From NCBI GenBank assembly GCA_943332615.1, contig CALQQB010000039.1, positions 1 through 42,309 of the forward strand: a stretch of 42,309 nucleotides of DNA, written 5' to 3'. The number at the start of each line of letters is the position of its first letter. The stretch's first letter is position 1. The notes under the pieces are model-generated. The model had not been told where the DNA came from, did no database searches, and worked only from the letters and a program-made list of their open reading frames with translations. The position numbers were made by a program, and so were the translations under genes. Origin of the DNA: Phenylobacterium deserti (GTDB lineage Bacteria; Pseudomonadota; Alphaproteobacteria; Caulobacterales; Caulobacteraceae). Positions 25,316 to 35,450 of the stretch are shown here, one piece after another.

Positions 25316-26992
25316 TCACGGCCCTACCGCCGTGACGTTGGGCGCCACATAGACCCGAAGCGTCATGGGGTCGCCTTTGGAATAGTTGATCCCGGCGATG
25401 GTCGCGACTTCGCGGGCCTGGCCGCCGTAGGCTTTCAGGGCGGAGCGGAACGCGGCCTCCTCGCGGGCCTCGACGATGGCCGGGCGGTTCTGGACCACGG
25501 CGCGGGCGGCCTCGGCGGGGCCGTCGAGTTCGGTGGCGGTGCCGAGCGCGAAGACCAGGCTGGGCTCGGCGAAGCCGGCCACGGCCACCGGCGCCTCGGC
25601 GACGCCCTGGCGGGGCAGCAGGCGAGCCTTGTCGAGGGCGCGCTCCAGGCGGGCGGAGAGCCACAGAGGCTTAAGCCGGGGCGCGACGGCCGCCGCCAGC
25701 ACGCCGTGCCCCAACAGCGCCAGGGCCAGGGCGCAGGCGATCGCCGGCCGCGGCGCCTGGCGCAGCAGCAGCGCGCCGCCGACCAGGCCGGCCGCGGCGA
25801 GCAGAAGGGCGGCCAGCGTCGCGGCCCAGGCCATGGAGGGATCGCCGTAGAGCGCCAGCAGGTAGAAGACCCCGCCGGCCAGGGCCAGGCCCACGACGGC
25901 GCTCAGCCCCGCGCCCAGCCCGCGCGCCACGACGCCGATCGGCTCGGCCAGGGCGCGGACCGCCAGCCAGGCGACGGCGCCATAGGCCGGCATCAGGTAG
26001 TGGACGAGCTTGGTGGGCAGCAGTTCGAACACCAGCCAGGTCGGGATCAGCCAGCACAGGGCGAAGCGCACGCCGGGCTCGGCGCGGTAGCGCCAGCCGG
26101 CGAGGGCGGCGGCGGGCAGCAGCAGGGTGATCGGGAACGCCAGGATCGGCGACAGCAGGGCGTGGTAGCCGAACGGCGCGCCGTGGCTCTCCTGGCCACC
26201 GGCCAGCTTGGGGACCAGATCGGAGCCCACCGCCTGTGCCCAGAACGCGCCGTCCGTAGCCACGGTCACCGCGCCAGCCCAGGGCCCAACGACGGCCAGG
26301 ATGATGATCAGGCCCCAGTACCACTTCAACCCCGCCAGCCAGCCGGCGCGGCGCTCGGAAGCCATGAGCGCCAGCAGGGCCAGGCCGACCACCATCGGCC
26401 CCACCGGACCCTTGATGAGGATCGAGGCGGCCAGCGCGCCCCAGAAGGTCCAGATCGTGGCGCGCGGCGCCGGCGGGCCGTCGCGGGCGGCGGCATAGAG
26501 ACGGGCCAGCGCCGCCATGGCCAGGGTGATCGTCCCGGTCAGCGCCGAATCGGTCTTGGCGATGAAGGCCTCGGTGGAGACCAGGAAACTGGCGCCCAGC
26601 AGGCCGCCGGCGAGCAGCCCCGCCTCGCCGCCGAAGAAGGCCGCCGCCCCCCAGGCGCAGGCCGCCGCGGTCAGCATGGCGCCCAGCAGCGACGGCACGC
26701 GATAGGCCCAGATCTGCCGCGCCTCGGGGCTGGAGAGCAGGTACACGCTGGCGGCCTGCAGCCAGTGGATGCCCACCGGCTTCTTGAAGCGGGGGCCGTC
26801 CTGGAAGCGGATCACGACAAAGTCGTCGCTTTCCAGCATCTGGGCGGTGGCCTGGGCGAAGCGCGACTCGTCGCGATCCAGCGGCGGCATGGCGATCAGG
26901 CCGGGCAGGCCAGCCAGGAACGCAATGAGGGCCGCGACCGCTGGCCCGCGCCAGCCGGTGCTCCATCTCGCCAGGGCGCCATCGAGCGTCAT
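25316..26992 (-). CDS. ArnT-like lipid-linked glycosyltransferase (GT83/GT39-like)
   Basis: A 558-residue protein with about ten to twelve transmembrane helices. It starts with the PMT/ArnT pattern: LPGLIAMPPLDRDESRFAQA, where the acidic pair in the first periplasmic loop is catalytic in the family, then RFQDGPRFKKPVGIHWLQAA. It is expected to transfer a sugar from a polyprenyl-phosphate donor to lipid A or another surface acceptor in the periplasm. The ATG at 26992 is chosen; the frame remains open upstream but through the divergent gene. Divergent by 55 bases from the DPM1-like enzyme, which could make its donor. Substrate not determined. Confidence 0.88.
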   Translation of the reverse strand: MTLDGALARWSTGWRGPAVAALIAFLAGLPGLIAMPPLDRDESRFAQATAQMLESDDFVVIRFQDGPRFKKPVGIHWLQAASVYLLSSPEARQIWAYRVPSLLGAMLTAAACAWGAAAFFGGEAGLLAGGLLGASFLVSTEAFIAKTDSALTGTITLAMAALARLYAAARDGPPAPRATIWTFWGALAASILIKGPVGPMVVGLALLALMASERRAGWLAGLKWYWGLIIILAVVGPWAGAVTVATDGAFWAQAVGSDLVPKLAGGQESHGAPFGYHALLSPILAFPITLLLPAAALAGWRYRAEPGVRFALCWLIPTWLVFELLPTKLVHYLMPAYGAVAWLAVRALAEPIGVVARGLGAGLSAVVGLALAGGVFYLLALYGDPSMAWAATLAALLLAAAGLVGGALLLRQAPRPAIACALALALLGHGVLAAAVAPRLKPLWLSARLERALDKARLLPRQGVAEAPVAVAGFAEPSLVFALGTATELDGPAEAARAVVQNRPAIVEAREEAAFRSALKAYGGQAREVATIAGINYSKGDPMTLRVYVAPNVTAVGP

Positions 26993-27047
26993 GAGCGGGG
27001 TGATAGCATGATCCTTTCGCGCGCAGCCTTTTCCGCTATTAGCGGCC

Positions 27048-27782
27048 ATGGCTTCCGCGCCGCACGCCTTGCCCGACATCTCCATCGTGGTGCCCGTCCA
27101 CGACGAGGAAGGCGCCGCGCCGGCCCTTGCGCGGGAGATTGCGGCCGCGTTCGCCGGCCGCGCGTTCGAAATCCTCTTCGTCGATGACGCCAGCCGGGAT
27201 GACACGCGCGCGGCTCTGAAGGCCCTGTCGGTTGAGATTCCGCAGCTGCGGGTTCTGGGACACCGCGTCAACGCCGGCCAGAGCCGGGCGGTGCGCACGG
27301 GCGTGCTGGCGGCGCGAGGCGCGGTGATCCTTACCTTGGACGGCGACGGCCAGAACGACCCGGCGGACGGGCCGGTGCTGGTCGACGCCCTGCTGGCCGG
27401 ACCGCCCGAACTTGGCCTGGTGGGCGGCGAACGGGTGAAGCGGCAGGACAGCGCCGCCAAGAAGCTGGCCTCGCGGATCGGCAACGGGGTGCGCAAGCGG
27501 CTGCTGCGCGACACTGCCAATGATACCGGCTGCGGCCTGAAGGCCATGCGGCGCGAGGCGTTCCTGCGGCTCCCCTATTTCGACCACATCCACCGCTATC
27601 TGCCGGCGCTGATGTTGCGCGAGGGCTACCAAGTGGAATTCCGCCCCGTGAACCACCGACACCGCCAGACCGGCCAGTCGAAGTACACCAACCTCGGCCG
27701 GCTGATGGCCTCTCTGTCGGACCTGTGCGGGATGATCTGGCTGCAGTCCCGAGCGCGCAATCCGGGCGGCGTGGACGAGTGA
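27048..27782 (+). CDS. DPM1-like glycosyltransferase family 2 (polyprenyl-phosphate sugar synthase)
   Basis: A 244-residue GT2 enzyme with ISIVVPVHDEEGAAPALA, FVDDASRDDT, the metal-binding LDGDGQNDP, and NDTGCGLKAMRREAF with HRYLPALMLREGYQVEF. It fits the dolichol/polyprenyl-phosphate mannose or glucose synthase group but has no C-terminal membrane helices of the GtrB type. It could load a lipid carrier for the divergent ArnT-like transferase. Its stop overlaps the glnE GTG (GTGA). Confidence 0.88.
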   Translation: MASAPHALPDISIVVPVHDEEGAAPALAREIAAAFAGRAFEILFVDDASRDDTRAALKALSVEIPQLRVLGHRVNAGQSRAVRTGVLAARGAVILTLDGDGQNDPADGPVLVDALLAGPPELGLVGGERVKRQDSAAKKLASRIGNGVRKRLLRDTANDTGCGLKAMRREAFLRLPYFDHIHRYLPALMLREGYQVEFRPVNHRHRQTGQSKYTNLGRLMASLSDLCGMIWLQSRARNPGGVDE

Positions 27783-30661
27783 GCCTCGGCGAAGCCCTCA
27801 CCCCCTGCGGACCCGTCCTCGACGCCAAGGCGGCAGAGCGGGTGCGGGGGGTTGTGGCGGGGGTGGTGTGGACGCCCGCGCTGGAGACGGCGTGGCCGGC
27901 GCTGGCGCCGGTGTTCGGGGCCTCGCCCTATCTGGCCAGCCTAGTGCGGCGGAACCCGAGGCGGCTGGCCGAGTTGCTGGCCGCCGATCCTGCCGCGCGC
28001 CTGAACGACATCCTGGCCCGCACGGCGGCGGTCGCCGACCTGCCGGCCGAGGCGGCCGAGGCGCCCTTGCGGGTGCTGAAGCAGGAACTGCACCTGCTGA
28101 CCGCCATCGCTGACCTGGGCGGGGTCTGGGACCTGGACCAGGTGACCGGCGCGCTCACCCGCTTCGCCGACGCGGCGGTGCAGGCGGCGCTCTGCTCGGC
28201 GGCGCGGGGGGAACTGGCGGCGGGTCGGTTGACGCGCCTGGGCGAGGGCGACGAGGGGCCCGTACCCGGCTGGTTCTGCATCGCCATGGGCAAGCAGGGC
28301 GCCTTCGAGCTGAACTATTCCAGTGACATCGACGTCTCGGTGTTCTTCGAGCCGGAGGCCCTGCCGCTGGCCGAGGGGGTCGAACCGCTGGCCTTCGCGG
28401 TGCGCCTGACCCAGCGCATCTCGGAGCTGATGCAGCTGAAGACCAGCGACGGCTACGTGTTCCGCATGGACCTGCGCCTGCGGCCCGATCCCGCTTCGAC
28501 CCCGCCCGCCGTGCCGGTGGCCGCCGCGCTGGAGTACTACGAGACGGTCGGCCAGAACTGGGAGCGCGCCGCCTTCATCAAGGCCCGCCCCTGCGCGGGA
28601 GATATCGGCGCCGCGCGGGCGTTTCTAGAAGACCTCATCCCCTACATATGGAGACGAAATCTCGACTTCGCGGCCATCGCCGACATCCATTCCATCAAGC
28701 GCCAGATCCACGCGCATAAGGTGGACGAGCGGGTCTCGGCCAAGGGCGTCGATCTCAAGCTTGGTCGCGGCGGCATCCGTGAAATAGAATTCTACGTTCA
28801 AACTCAACAACTTATTATGGGAGGCCGTCGCCAGGAGCTGCGCAGCAACCGCACCCTGGACGCCCTGGCCGCTTTGACGGCCGCCGGCCACGTCACCCCC
28901 GCCGCCGCCGCCGAACTGACCGCCGCCTACCACCGGCTGCGCGCCGTCGAACATCGAATCCAGATGCTCGACGACGAACAGACCCACCGCCTGCCCGAGG
29001 CAGACGCGGATCGCCGCCGCGTCGCCGCGCTGTCCGGCCACGCCCCGCTGCGCAGTTTCGACGCCGAGATCACCCGCACGCTGAAGGCCGTCAACGCCCG
29101 CTACGCAGAGCTGTTCGCCGACGAGGAGCCGCTGTCCTCGCGCCATGGCAGCCTGGTGTTCACCGGCGTCGATGACGACCCTGAGACCCTGGCCACCCTG
29201 GCGCGGATGAAGTTCCCCAATCCCGCCCGCGTGTCGCAGACCATCCGCGCCTGGCACCACGGCCACGTGCCCGCCACCCGCTCCGAGCGAGGGCGCGAGC
29301 TGTTCACCCGCCTGGCCCCGCGCCTGCTGGACGCGGCTTGCGCCACCGGCGCGCCGGAGACCGCCTTCAACCGGTTCTGTGACTTCTTCGCCGGCCTGCC
29401 GATGGGGGTGCAGCTGCAGTCGCTGTTCCTGGCCCAGCCGAAGCTGTTCGAGCTGGTGGTGCAGGTCCTGGCCTTCGCCCCGCACCTGGCGGCCACTCTG
29501 GCGCGGCGGCCCGAGGCGATCGACGCCATGCTCGACCCGAATTTCTTCGAGCCCATCGACATCGGGCTGGAGCGGGCCGACATGCGCCGCGCTGTCGCCA
29601 AGGCCGACGGCTTCGAAGCCGCCATGGACATGGTCCGCCGGGTGCATCGCGAGCAGGCCTTCCGGGTCGGCGTGCAGGTGATGAGCGGGGCTGCGACCGC
29701 CGCCGTGGCCGGGCGCGCCTTCGCCGAACTGGCGGACCTGTGCATCGAGGCCCTGGCGCCCGCCGCCCTGGCCGAGACCGAGCGGCTGGGCGGGGCTTTC
29801 CCGGGCGAGGTGGCGGTGGTGGCGCTGGGCAAGTGCGGCTCCCGCGAGATGAGCGCCACGTCCGACCTGGACCTGATGACCCTCTACCGGGCGTCCGATC
29901 CGGCGGCGATGTCGGAGGCCAAGGGCTGGGACGCCTCGACCTTCTACGGGCGCTTCACCCAGCGGATGATCGCCGCCCTCTCCAGCCCGACCGCCGAGGG
30001 GCCGCTCTACAAGGTGGACATGCAGCTGCGGCCGTCCGGCACCAAGGGCCCGGTGGCGGTGAGCTGCGCGGCGTTCGAGCACTACTACGAGGGCGAGGCG
30101 GAGACCTGGGAGCTGCTGGCGCTGACCCGCGCGCGCATCGTCTGGGCGACGTCGGAGGCGTTCGCGCGGGAGGCTACGGCGGCCATCGAGGCGGCGCTGG
30201 GCCGGCCGCGCGACCGCGCCCAGACCGCCCGCGACGTGCGCGACATGCGCCAGCTGCTGGAAGACGAGCGGCCGCCGAAGGGGGACTGGGACCTGAAGCT
30301 GTCGCCCGGGGGGCTGGTCGATATCGAGTTCGCCGCCCAGTTCCTGCAGATCGCCCACGCCGCCGAAGGTGGCCCGTTGGCGCCCAACACAGCGGCGGCG
30401 CTGGTGGCGCTGGGCGAGGCCGGTCTCGTGGCGGCCGAGCCGCTGGCGGCGCTGCAGGATGCCTGGCGGCTGCAGCAGGACCTGACCCAGCTGATGAAGG
30501 TGGCGCTGGGCGACGATCCCGATCCGGCCGGCGAGCCAAGGGCGTTCCAGGCCCTGCTGGCCCGGGCCGGGGAAGCCAAGACCTTCAAGGCGCTGCGGAC
30601 GCGGCTGGAGGCGGTCCAGGCCGCGGCGCGGGCGGCCTATGGCGCGGTGGTGACATCGTAG
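27779..30661 (+). CDS. glnE: Bifunctional glutamine synthetase adenylyltransferase/adenylyl-removing enzyme
   Basis: Adds and removes AMP on glutamine synthetase according to nitrogen status. The 960-residue protein has two nucleotidyltransferase domains: the adenylyl-removing half with FELNYSSDIDVSVFF, and the adenylyltransferase half with LGKCGSREMSATSDLDLMTL, each followed by a GlnD-UR helical region (for example RREIEF-like GGIREIEFYVQTQ). I take the GTG at 27779, overlapping the upstream stop; an earlier ATG lies inside that gene. A short stretch near 28770-28830 is unusually AT-rich for this gene. Confidence 0.95.
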   Translation: MSLGEALTPCGPVLDAKAAERVRGVVAGVVWTPALETAWPALAPVFGASPYLASLVRRNPRRLAELLAADPAARLNDILARTAAVADLPAEAAEAPLRVLKQELHLLTAIADLGGVWDLDQVTGALTRFADAAVQAALCSAARGELAAGRLTRLGEGDEGPVPGWFCIAMGKQGAFELNYSSDIDVSVFFEPEALPLAEGVEPLAFAVRLTQRISELMQLKTSDGYVFRMDLRLRPDPASTPPAVPVAAALEYYETVGQNWERAAFIKARPCAGDIGAARAFLEDLIPYIWRRNLDFAAIADIHSIKRQIHAHKVDERVSAKGVDLKLGRGGIREIEFYVQTQQLIMGGRRQELRSNRTLDALAALTAAGHVTPAAAAELTAAYHRLRAVEHRIQMLDDEQTHRLPEADADRRRVAALSGHAPLRSFDAEITRTLKAVNARYAELFADEEPLSSRHGSLVFTGVDDDPETLATLARMKFPNPARVSQTIRAWHHGHVPATRSERGRELFTRLAPRLLDAACATGAPETAFNRFCDFFAGLPMGVQLQSLFLAQPKLFELVVQVLAFAPHLAATLARRPEAIDAMLDPNFFEPIDIGLERADMRRAVAKADGFEAAMDMVRRVHREQAFRVGVQVMSGAATAAVAGRAFAELADLCIEALAPAALAETERLGGAFPGEVAVVALGKCGSREMSATSDLDLMTLYRASDPAAMSEAKGWDASTFYGRFTQRMIAALSSPTAEGPLYKVDMQLRPSGTKGPVAVSCAAFEHYYEGEAETWELLALTRARIVWATSEAFAREATAAIEAALGRPRDRAQTARDVRDMRQLLEDERPPKGDWDLKLSPGGLVDIEFAAQFLQIAHAAEGGPLAPNTAAALVALGEAGLVAAEPLAALQDAWRLQQDLTQLMKVALGDDPDPAGEPRAFQALLARAGEAKTFKALRTRLEAVQAAARAAYGAVVTS

Positions 30662-30726
30662 AGACGGACTCCCGCAGTCCGGCCGTGCAACGCTATCGGG
30701 GCAGGACACTGAAACCTCGAGGACCC

Positions 30727-31185
30727 ATGACCCGCTTGTTGCTCGCCTCGCTCGCCGTCGCGGCCTTCGCCACGCTTGCCCACGCCCAGCCGCCCGGCGG
30801 CGGAGAGCCGCCGAACCCCGACACCGATCACGACGGCAAGGTGACCCTGGCCGAGTTCAAGGCCGCGAACGCGGCGCGCCAGACCCGCATGTTCGCCCGG
30901 ATGGACACCAACAAGGACGGCAGGATCACCACCGCCGAGATGGACGCCAGCCGCAAGCGCGCCGAGGCCGAGGGCCGGGGCTCACCGGCTGGCGGGCCGC
31001 CCGGCGGCGGTGGCTTCATGATGCGGCTGGACGCCAACAAGGACGGCGCCGTCTCGAAGGCCGAGATGTCGGCCATGACCGAGCAGCGGTTCAAACTTGT
31101 GGATACAAACGATGACGGCTGGCTCTCGAAGGGCGAGCTGCTGATGATGCGTCGGGGGATGCGTGGGCCCGGCGGCTCCGAATAG
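30727..31185 (+). CDS. Exported EF-hand protein
   Basis: A 152-residue secreted or periplasmic protein. It has a signal peptide (LLLASLAVAAFATLAHA) and four calcium-binding loops: DTDHDGKVTLAEF, DTNKDGRITTAEM, DANKDGAVSKAEM and DTNDDGWLSKGEL, separated by a Gly/Pro-rich linker. Likely a calcium or metal buffer or sensor in the periplasm. It is the first gene of a same-strand cluster with an ECF sigma factor, starting 29 bases before it, which suggests it is a regulated or sensing component of that system. Confidence 0.88.
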   Translation: MTRLLLASLAVAAFATLAHAQPPGGGEPPNPDTDHDGKVTLAEFKAANAARQTRMFARMDTNKDGRITTAEMDASRKRAEAEGRGSPAGGPPGGGGFMMRLDANKDGAVSKAEMSAMTEQRFKLVDTNDDGWLSKGELLMMRRGMRGPGGSE

Positions 31186-31214
31186 GCGCCCCGCGGCGCA
31201 AGGCGGGGGCAGGC

Positions 31215-31757
31215 TTGGGGGATCCCGACGAGGAACTCCTGTCGTGCGTGGCCGTGGGCGATCCGGCCGCGGTGCGCGCCCTGGTGGCCCGCAAGCTGCC
31301 GCGGCTGCTGTCGTTGGCTGGCCGGATGCTGGGCGACGGGCAAGAGGCCGAGGACGTGGCCCAAGACGCCTTCATCCGGGTCTGGAAACAGGCGCCGAAA
31401 TGGCGGCCCGGCGTGGCGCGGTTCGACACCTGGCTGCACAGGGTGGCGCTGAACCTCTGCTACGACCGCCTGCGACGGCGGCGCGAACTGGCCTTTGCCG
31501 AGCCGCCGGAACAGACCGACGAGGGGCCGGCGCCGGATCGCGGACTGCTGGCGCAGGACACCGGCCGGAGAGTGGCGGCGGCGCTGTCGGCGCTGCCGGA
31601 CCGCCAGCGCGACGCGATCGTGCTCTGCCACTACCAGGAGCTCGGCAACATCGAGGCCGCCGTCGTGATGGGGGTCAGCGTCGAGGCGCTGGAGAGCCTG
31701 CTGGGACGCGGCCGCCGGGCGCTGCGGGCGGCGCTCTCGGACCTCAAGGAGGCATGA
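31215..31757 (+). CDS. ECF-type RNA polymerase sigma factor
   Basis: A 180-residue sigma-70 family protein with region 2 (LAGRMLGDGQEAEDVAQDAF, then IRVWKQAPKWRPG and FDTWLHRVALNLCYDRLRRR) and region 4 (ALPDRQRDAIVLCHYQELGN, then IEAAVVMGVSVEALESLLGR). It directs RNA polymerase to a small set of stress genes. The start is a TTG after a G-rich stretch; a later in-frame start is possible. The following two genes look like its anti-sigma and sensor. Confidence 0.92.
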   Translation: MGDPDEELLSCVAVGDPAAVRALVARKLPRLLSLAGRMLGDGQEAEDVAQDAFIRVWKQAPKWRPGVARFDTWLHRVALNLCYDRLRRRRELAFAEPPEQTDEGPAPDRGLLAQDTGRRVAAALSALPDRQRDAIVLCHYQELGNIEAAVVMGVSVEALESLLGRGRRALRAALSDLKEA

Positions 31758-31761
31758 GGAC

Positions 31762-32187
31762 ATGACGCTGCAGGGCATGACCCGGGACCGTTTCGAAACT
31801 CTCGCGGAGGCCTTCGGCGGCGACGTCGCCTGCTGGCCGGACCTCGAACGCGAGGCCGCCGCCCTCATGGCGGCTGAACCGGCTTGGGCCGAGCCGGTGC
31901 TCGCCCGCGCCGGCGAGCTCGACGCTGCGCTCGCCGCCTTCAGTCCGCCCCGCGCCGCGACCGGTGCTATGGACCGCATCCTGGCCGCCGCGCCCCGGCC
32001 CCGGCAGGTGGGCCGGTGGACCGGCTGGCTGGTCCCGGCCGGACTGGGCGCCGGGCTGGCGGCGGCCTGCGCGGCGGGGGTGGTGCTGGGGGTGCGGATA
32101 TCGACGTCTGCGGCGCCCGAAGGCGACGCCGTCGCCACGGCGGTCAGCGACGAGGACGCCGCCTTCTACTTCGACGAGGAGGCCTGA
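31762..32187 (+). CDS. Putative membrane anti-sigma factor
   Basis: A 141-residue protein with a cytoplasmic N-terminal half (about 1-90) and one transmembrane helix (GWLVPAGLGAGLAAACAAGVV). It starts four bases after the sigma gene, with GAGG in front, and overlaps the next gene by one base (TGATG). No classical zinc anti-sigma motif (HxxxCxxC) is seen. Anti-sigma role is inferred from topology and position, as in CnrY-type systems. Confidence 0.7.
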   Translation: MTLQGMTRDRFETLAEAFGGDVACWPDLEREAAALMAAEPAWAEPVLARAGELDAALAAFSPPRAATGAMDRILAAAPRPRQVGRWTGWLVPAGLGAGLAAACAAGVVLGVRISTSAAPEGDAVATAVSDEDAAFYFDEEA

Positions 32188-32681
32188 TGCCCCGCTGGCT
32201 GGTCCCGACCGCCCTGTTCGTCTCGCTGGCGCTGAACGTCTTCGTGGTGGGCGCCTTCGTGGGTCTGCACATGGCGGGCGGGCGGCCCCAGGCCCCAGCG
32301 TCCGAGGTTCGACCGCGCAATCCTCTGGCGGCCGCCATCCGGGTTCTCGCCCCGGAGCAGCAGGCCGCCTGGCGCGAACAGATGCCGCAGCACGCCCGCA
32401 CCTTCGGCCCCCGGATGCACGAGGCGCGCCAGCTTGTCCGCCAGACCCTGCGTGGCTTCGGCGACGAGCCCTTCGATGGCGACGCCAAGCTGGCCGCGTT
32501 GAAGCAGGCGCGAGACGTCGAAGCTCAAGGCCGCCTGGAGATGGATCGCCGGATCGTCGCCTTCGCCGCCACCCTGCCGGCGGCGGACCGCGCGCGGTTC
32601 GGGGAAGCCCTGGCCCGCCCGGCGCAAGCGCCTCCGGACCCAAGGCGCGTCGACCGAGAGCCGTCGCCGTCTCGTCCGTAG
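32187..32681 (+). CDS. Periplasmic heavy-metal sensor-like protein (CnrX/Spy-like)
   Basis: A 164-residue protein anchored by one N-terminal helix (VPTALFVSLALNVFVVGAFV) with a helical periplasmic part carrying several His and Met residues (WREQMPQHARTF, RMHEARQLVRQTLRGF). This matches the metal-sensor family related to CnrX, CpxP and Spy. Together with the sigma and anti-sigma genes it gives a CnrYXH-like signal-transduction layout. The metal or stress sensed is unknown. Confidence 0.75.
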   Translation: MPRWLVPTALFVSLALNVFVVGAFVGLHMAGGRPQAPASEVRPRNPLAAAIRVLAPEQQAAWREQMPQHARTFGPRMHEARQLVRQTLRGFGDEPFDGDAKLAALKQARDVEAQGRLEMDRRIVAFAATLPAADRARFGEALARPAQAPPDPRRVDREPSPSRP

Positions 32682-32856
32682 GGGACGATTTAGGGCGGTT
32701 CCTGTACGAATCCTCACCCTCGCGCGCTCAGGCTTCGAGGCCGTTCCCAGGTTGTGGGCGAGTTGACGTTGAGAGCGCCCCGGACTGCCCAGGGGTCCGC
32801 CGGCCGACGGCTATCGCGTCAGGATCGCGTCCCGACCTGGTCGCTGAGCGTGGGCG

Positions 32857-33303
32857 TCATCCACCAGTGGGAAACGTCGAACGATGCACGTTCGCGACAG
32901 TGGTGAGCACCTGAAAAACCTTTGGCGCCGGGTAGGTCAAGGGGTCAAACGAGGCCTTTTTCCCGAGGAGATCGAGCACCATTCGATCCGTATCCGACAG
33001 GATGCTCGAACACATGCTCCACGCGCCGAAGACCCGCGCCAGGATCGGGCCTTCGCCCAGAACGACCAACTCTTGATGTCGCGGATCCTTCGAAATTGCG
33101 CGAAACCGCTCCCGCACCGCGTCCTGCGCGCCCTCCAGGGCCTGAATGAACCAGCCACTATGGGCGATCAGTATTCCGGTAATTTCGGACTCTGCGTTGC
33201 GTCGTTTCGCGGTGCTCAAGATGTCTCTGATCGAGCCCTCCAGCGCATCTCGTGTCGCGGGGGTCATGCGGCTGGCATAGAGAATCAAGTGAAGCCGGGA
33301 CAT
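32857..33303 (-). CDS. BLUF-domain blue-light photoreceptor
   Basis: A 148-residue protein that is nearly all BLUF domain. The flavin-site residues are present: Tyr9 in LHLILYASR, Asn36 in RRNAESEITGILI, and Gln54 in FIQALEG; FGAWSM supplies the Trp/Met of the fifth strand. Short BLUF proteins bind FAD and signal to a partner after blue light. I use the ATG at 33303, which begins at the first strand, although a further upstream ATG at 33327 is possible. It lies 190 bases downstream of a PleC-like kinase on the same strand. Confidence 0.93.
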   Translation of the reverse strand: MSRLHLILYASRMTPATRDALEGSIRDILSTAKRRNAESEITGILIAHSGWFIQALEGAQDAVRERFRAISKDPRHQELVVLGEGPILARVFGAWSMCSSILSDTDRMVLDLLGKKASFDPLTYPAPKVFQVLTTVANVHRSTFPTGG

Positions 33304-33493
33304 CCGTCGCGCCGTCTGTGTGTGCAAGGATATCGTTGAACGGCGAGGCTGAAAAACACGCTAATCCGTGTCGCGGCCATCTGACACAGATCAGCAAATC
33401 AGCGACCGCCCGGCGCTCATGAGCCCGCCCTGACTACGCTCAAGCCCATGCGCGATCCAGGACAACGCCCGCCCCCCAACCTCGTCGTGGCCC

Positions 33494-35290
<1,797 letters not shown>

Positions 35291-35450
35291 GCGATCGCGA
35301 CCGCGCCGTTCACGCGTAATGCTTGCCGCAGATTGGCCCGCGCGTCCGGCCAAAGCCGTCGCTCCTCTCAAGCCTCACGATCCGTGGGTCCCCGACCCAG
35401 GGTGAGACTAAGCTGATCCGTCCCCCACGGTCTCGTGGGTTAATGACGCA

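Noticed and set aside
28625..30709. 694-codon minus-strand frame under glnE
   Set aside because: Antisense shadow of a well-supported gene; no domain recognised.
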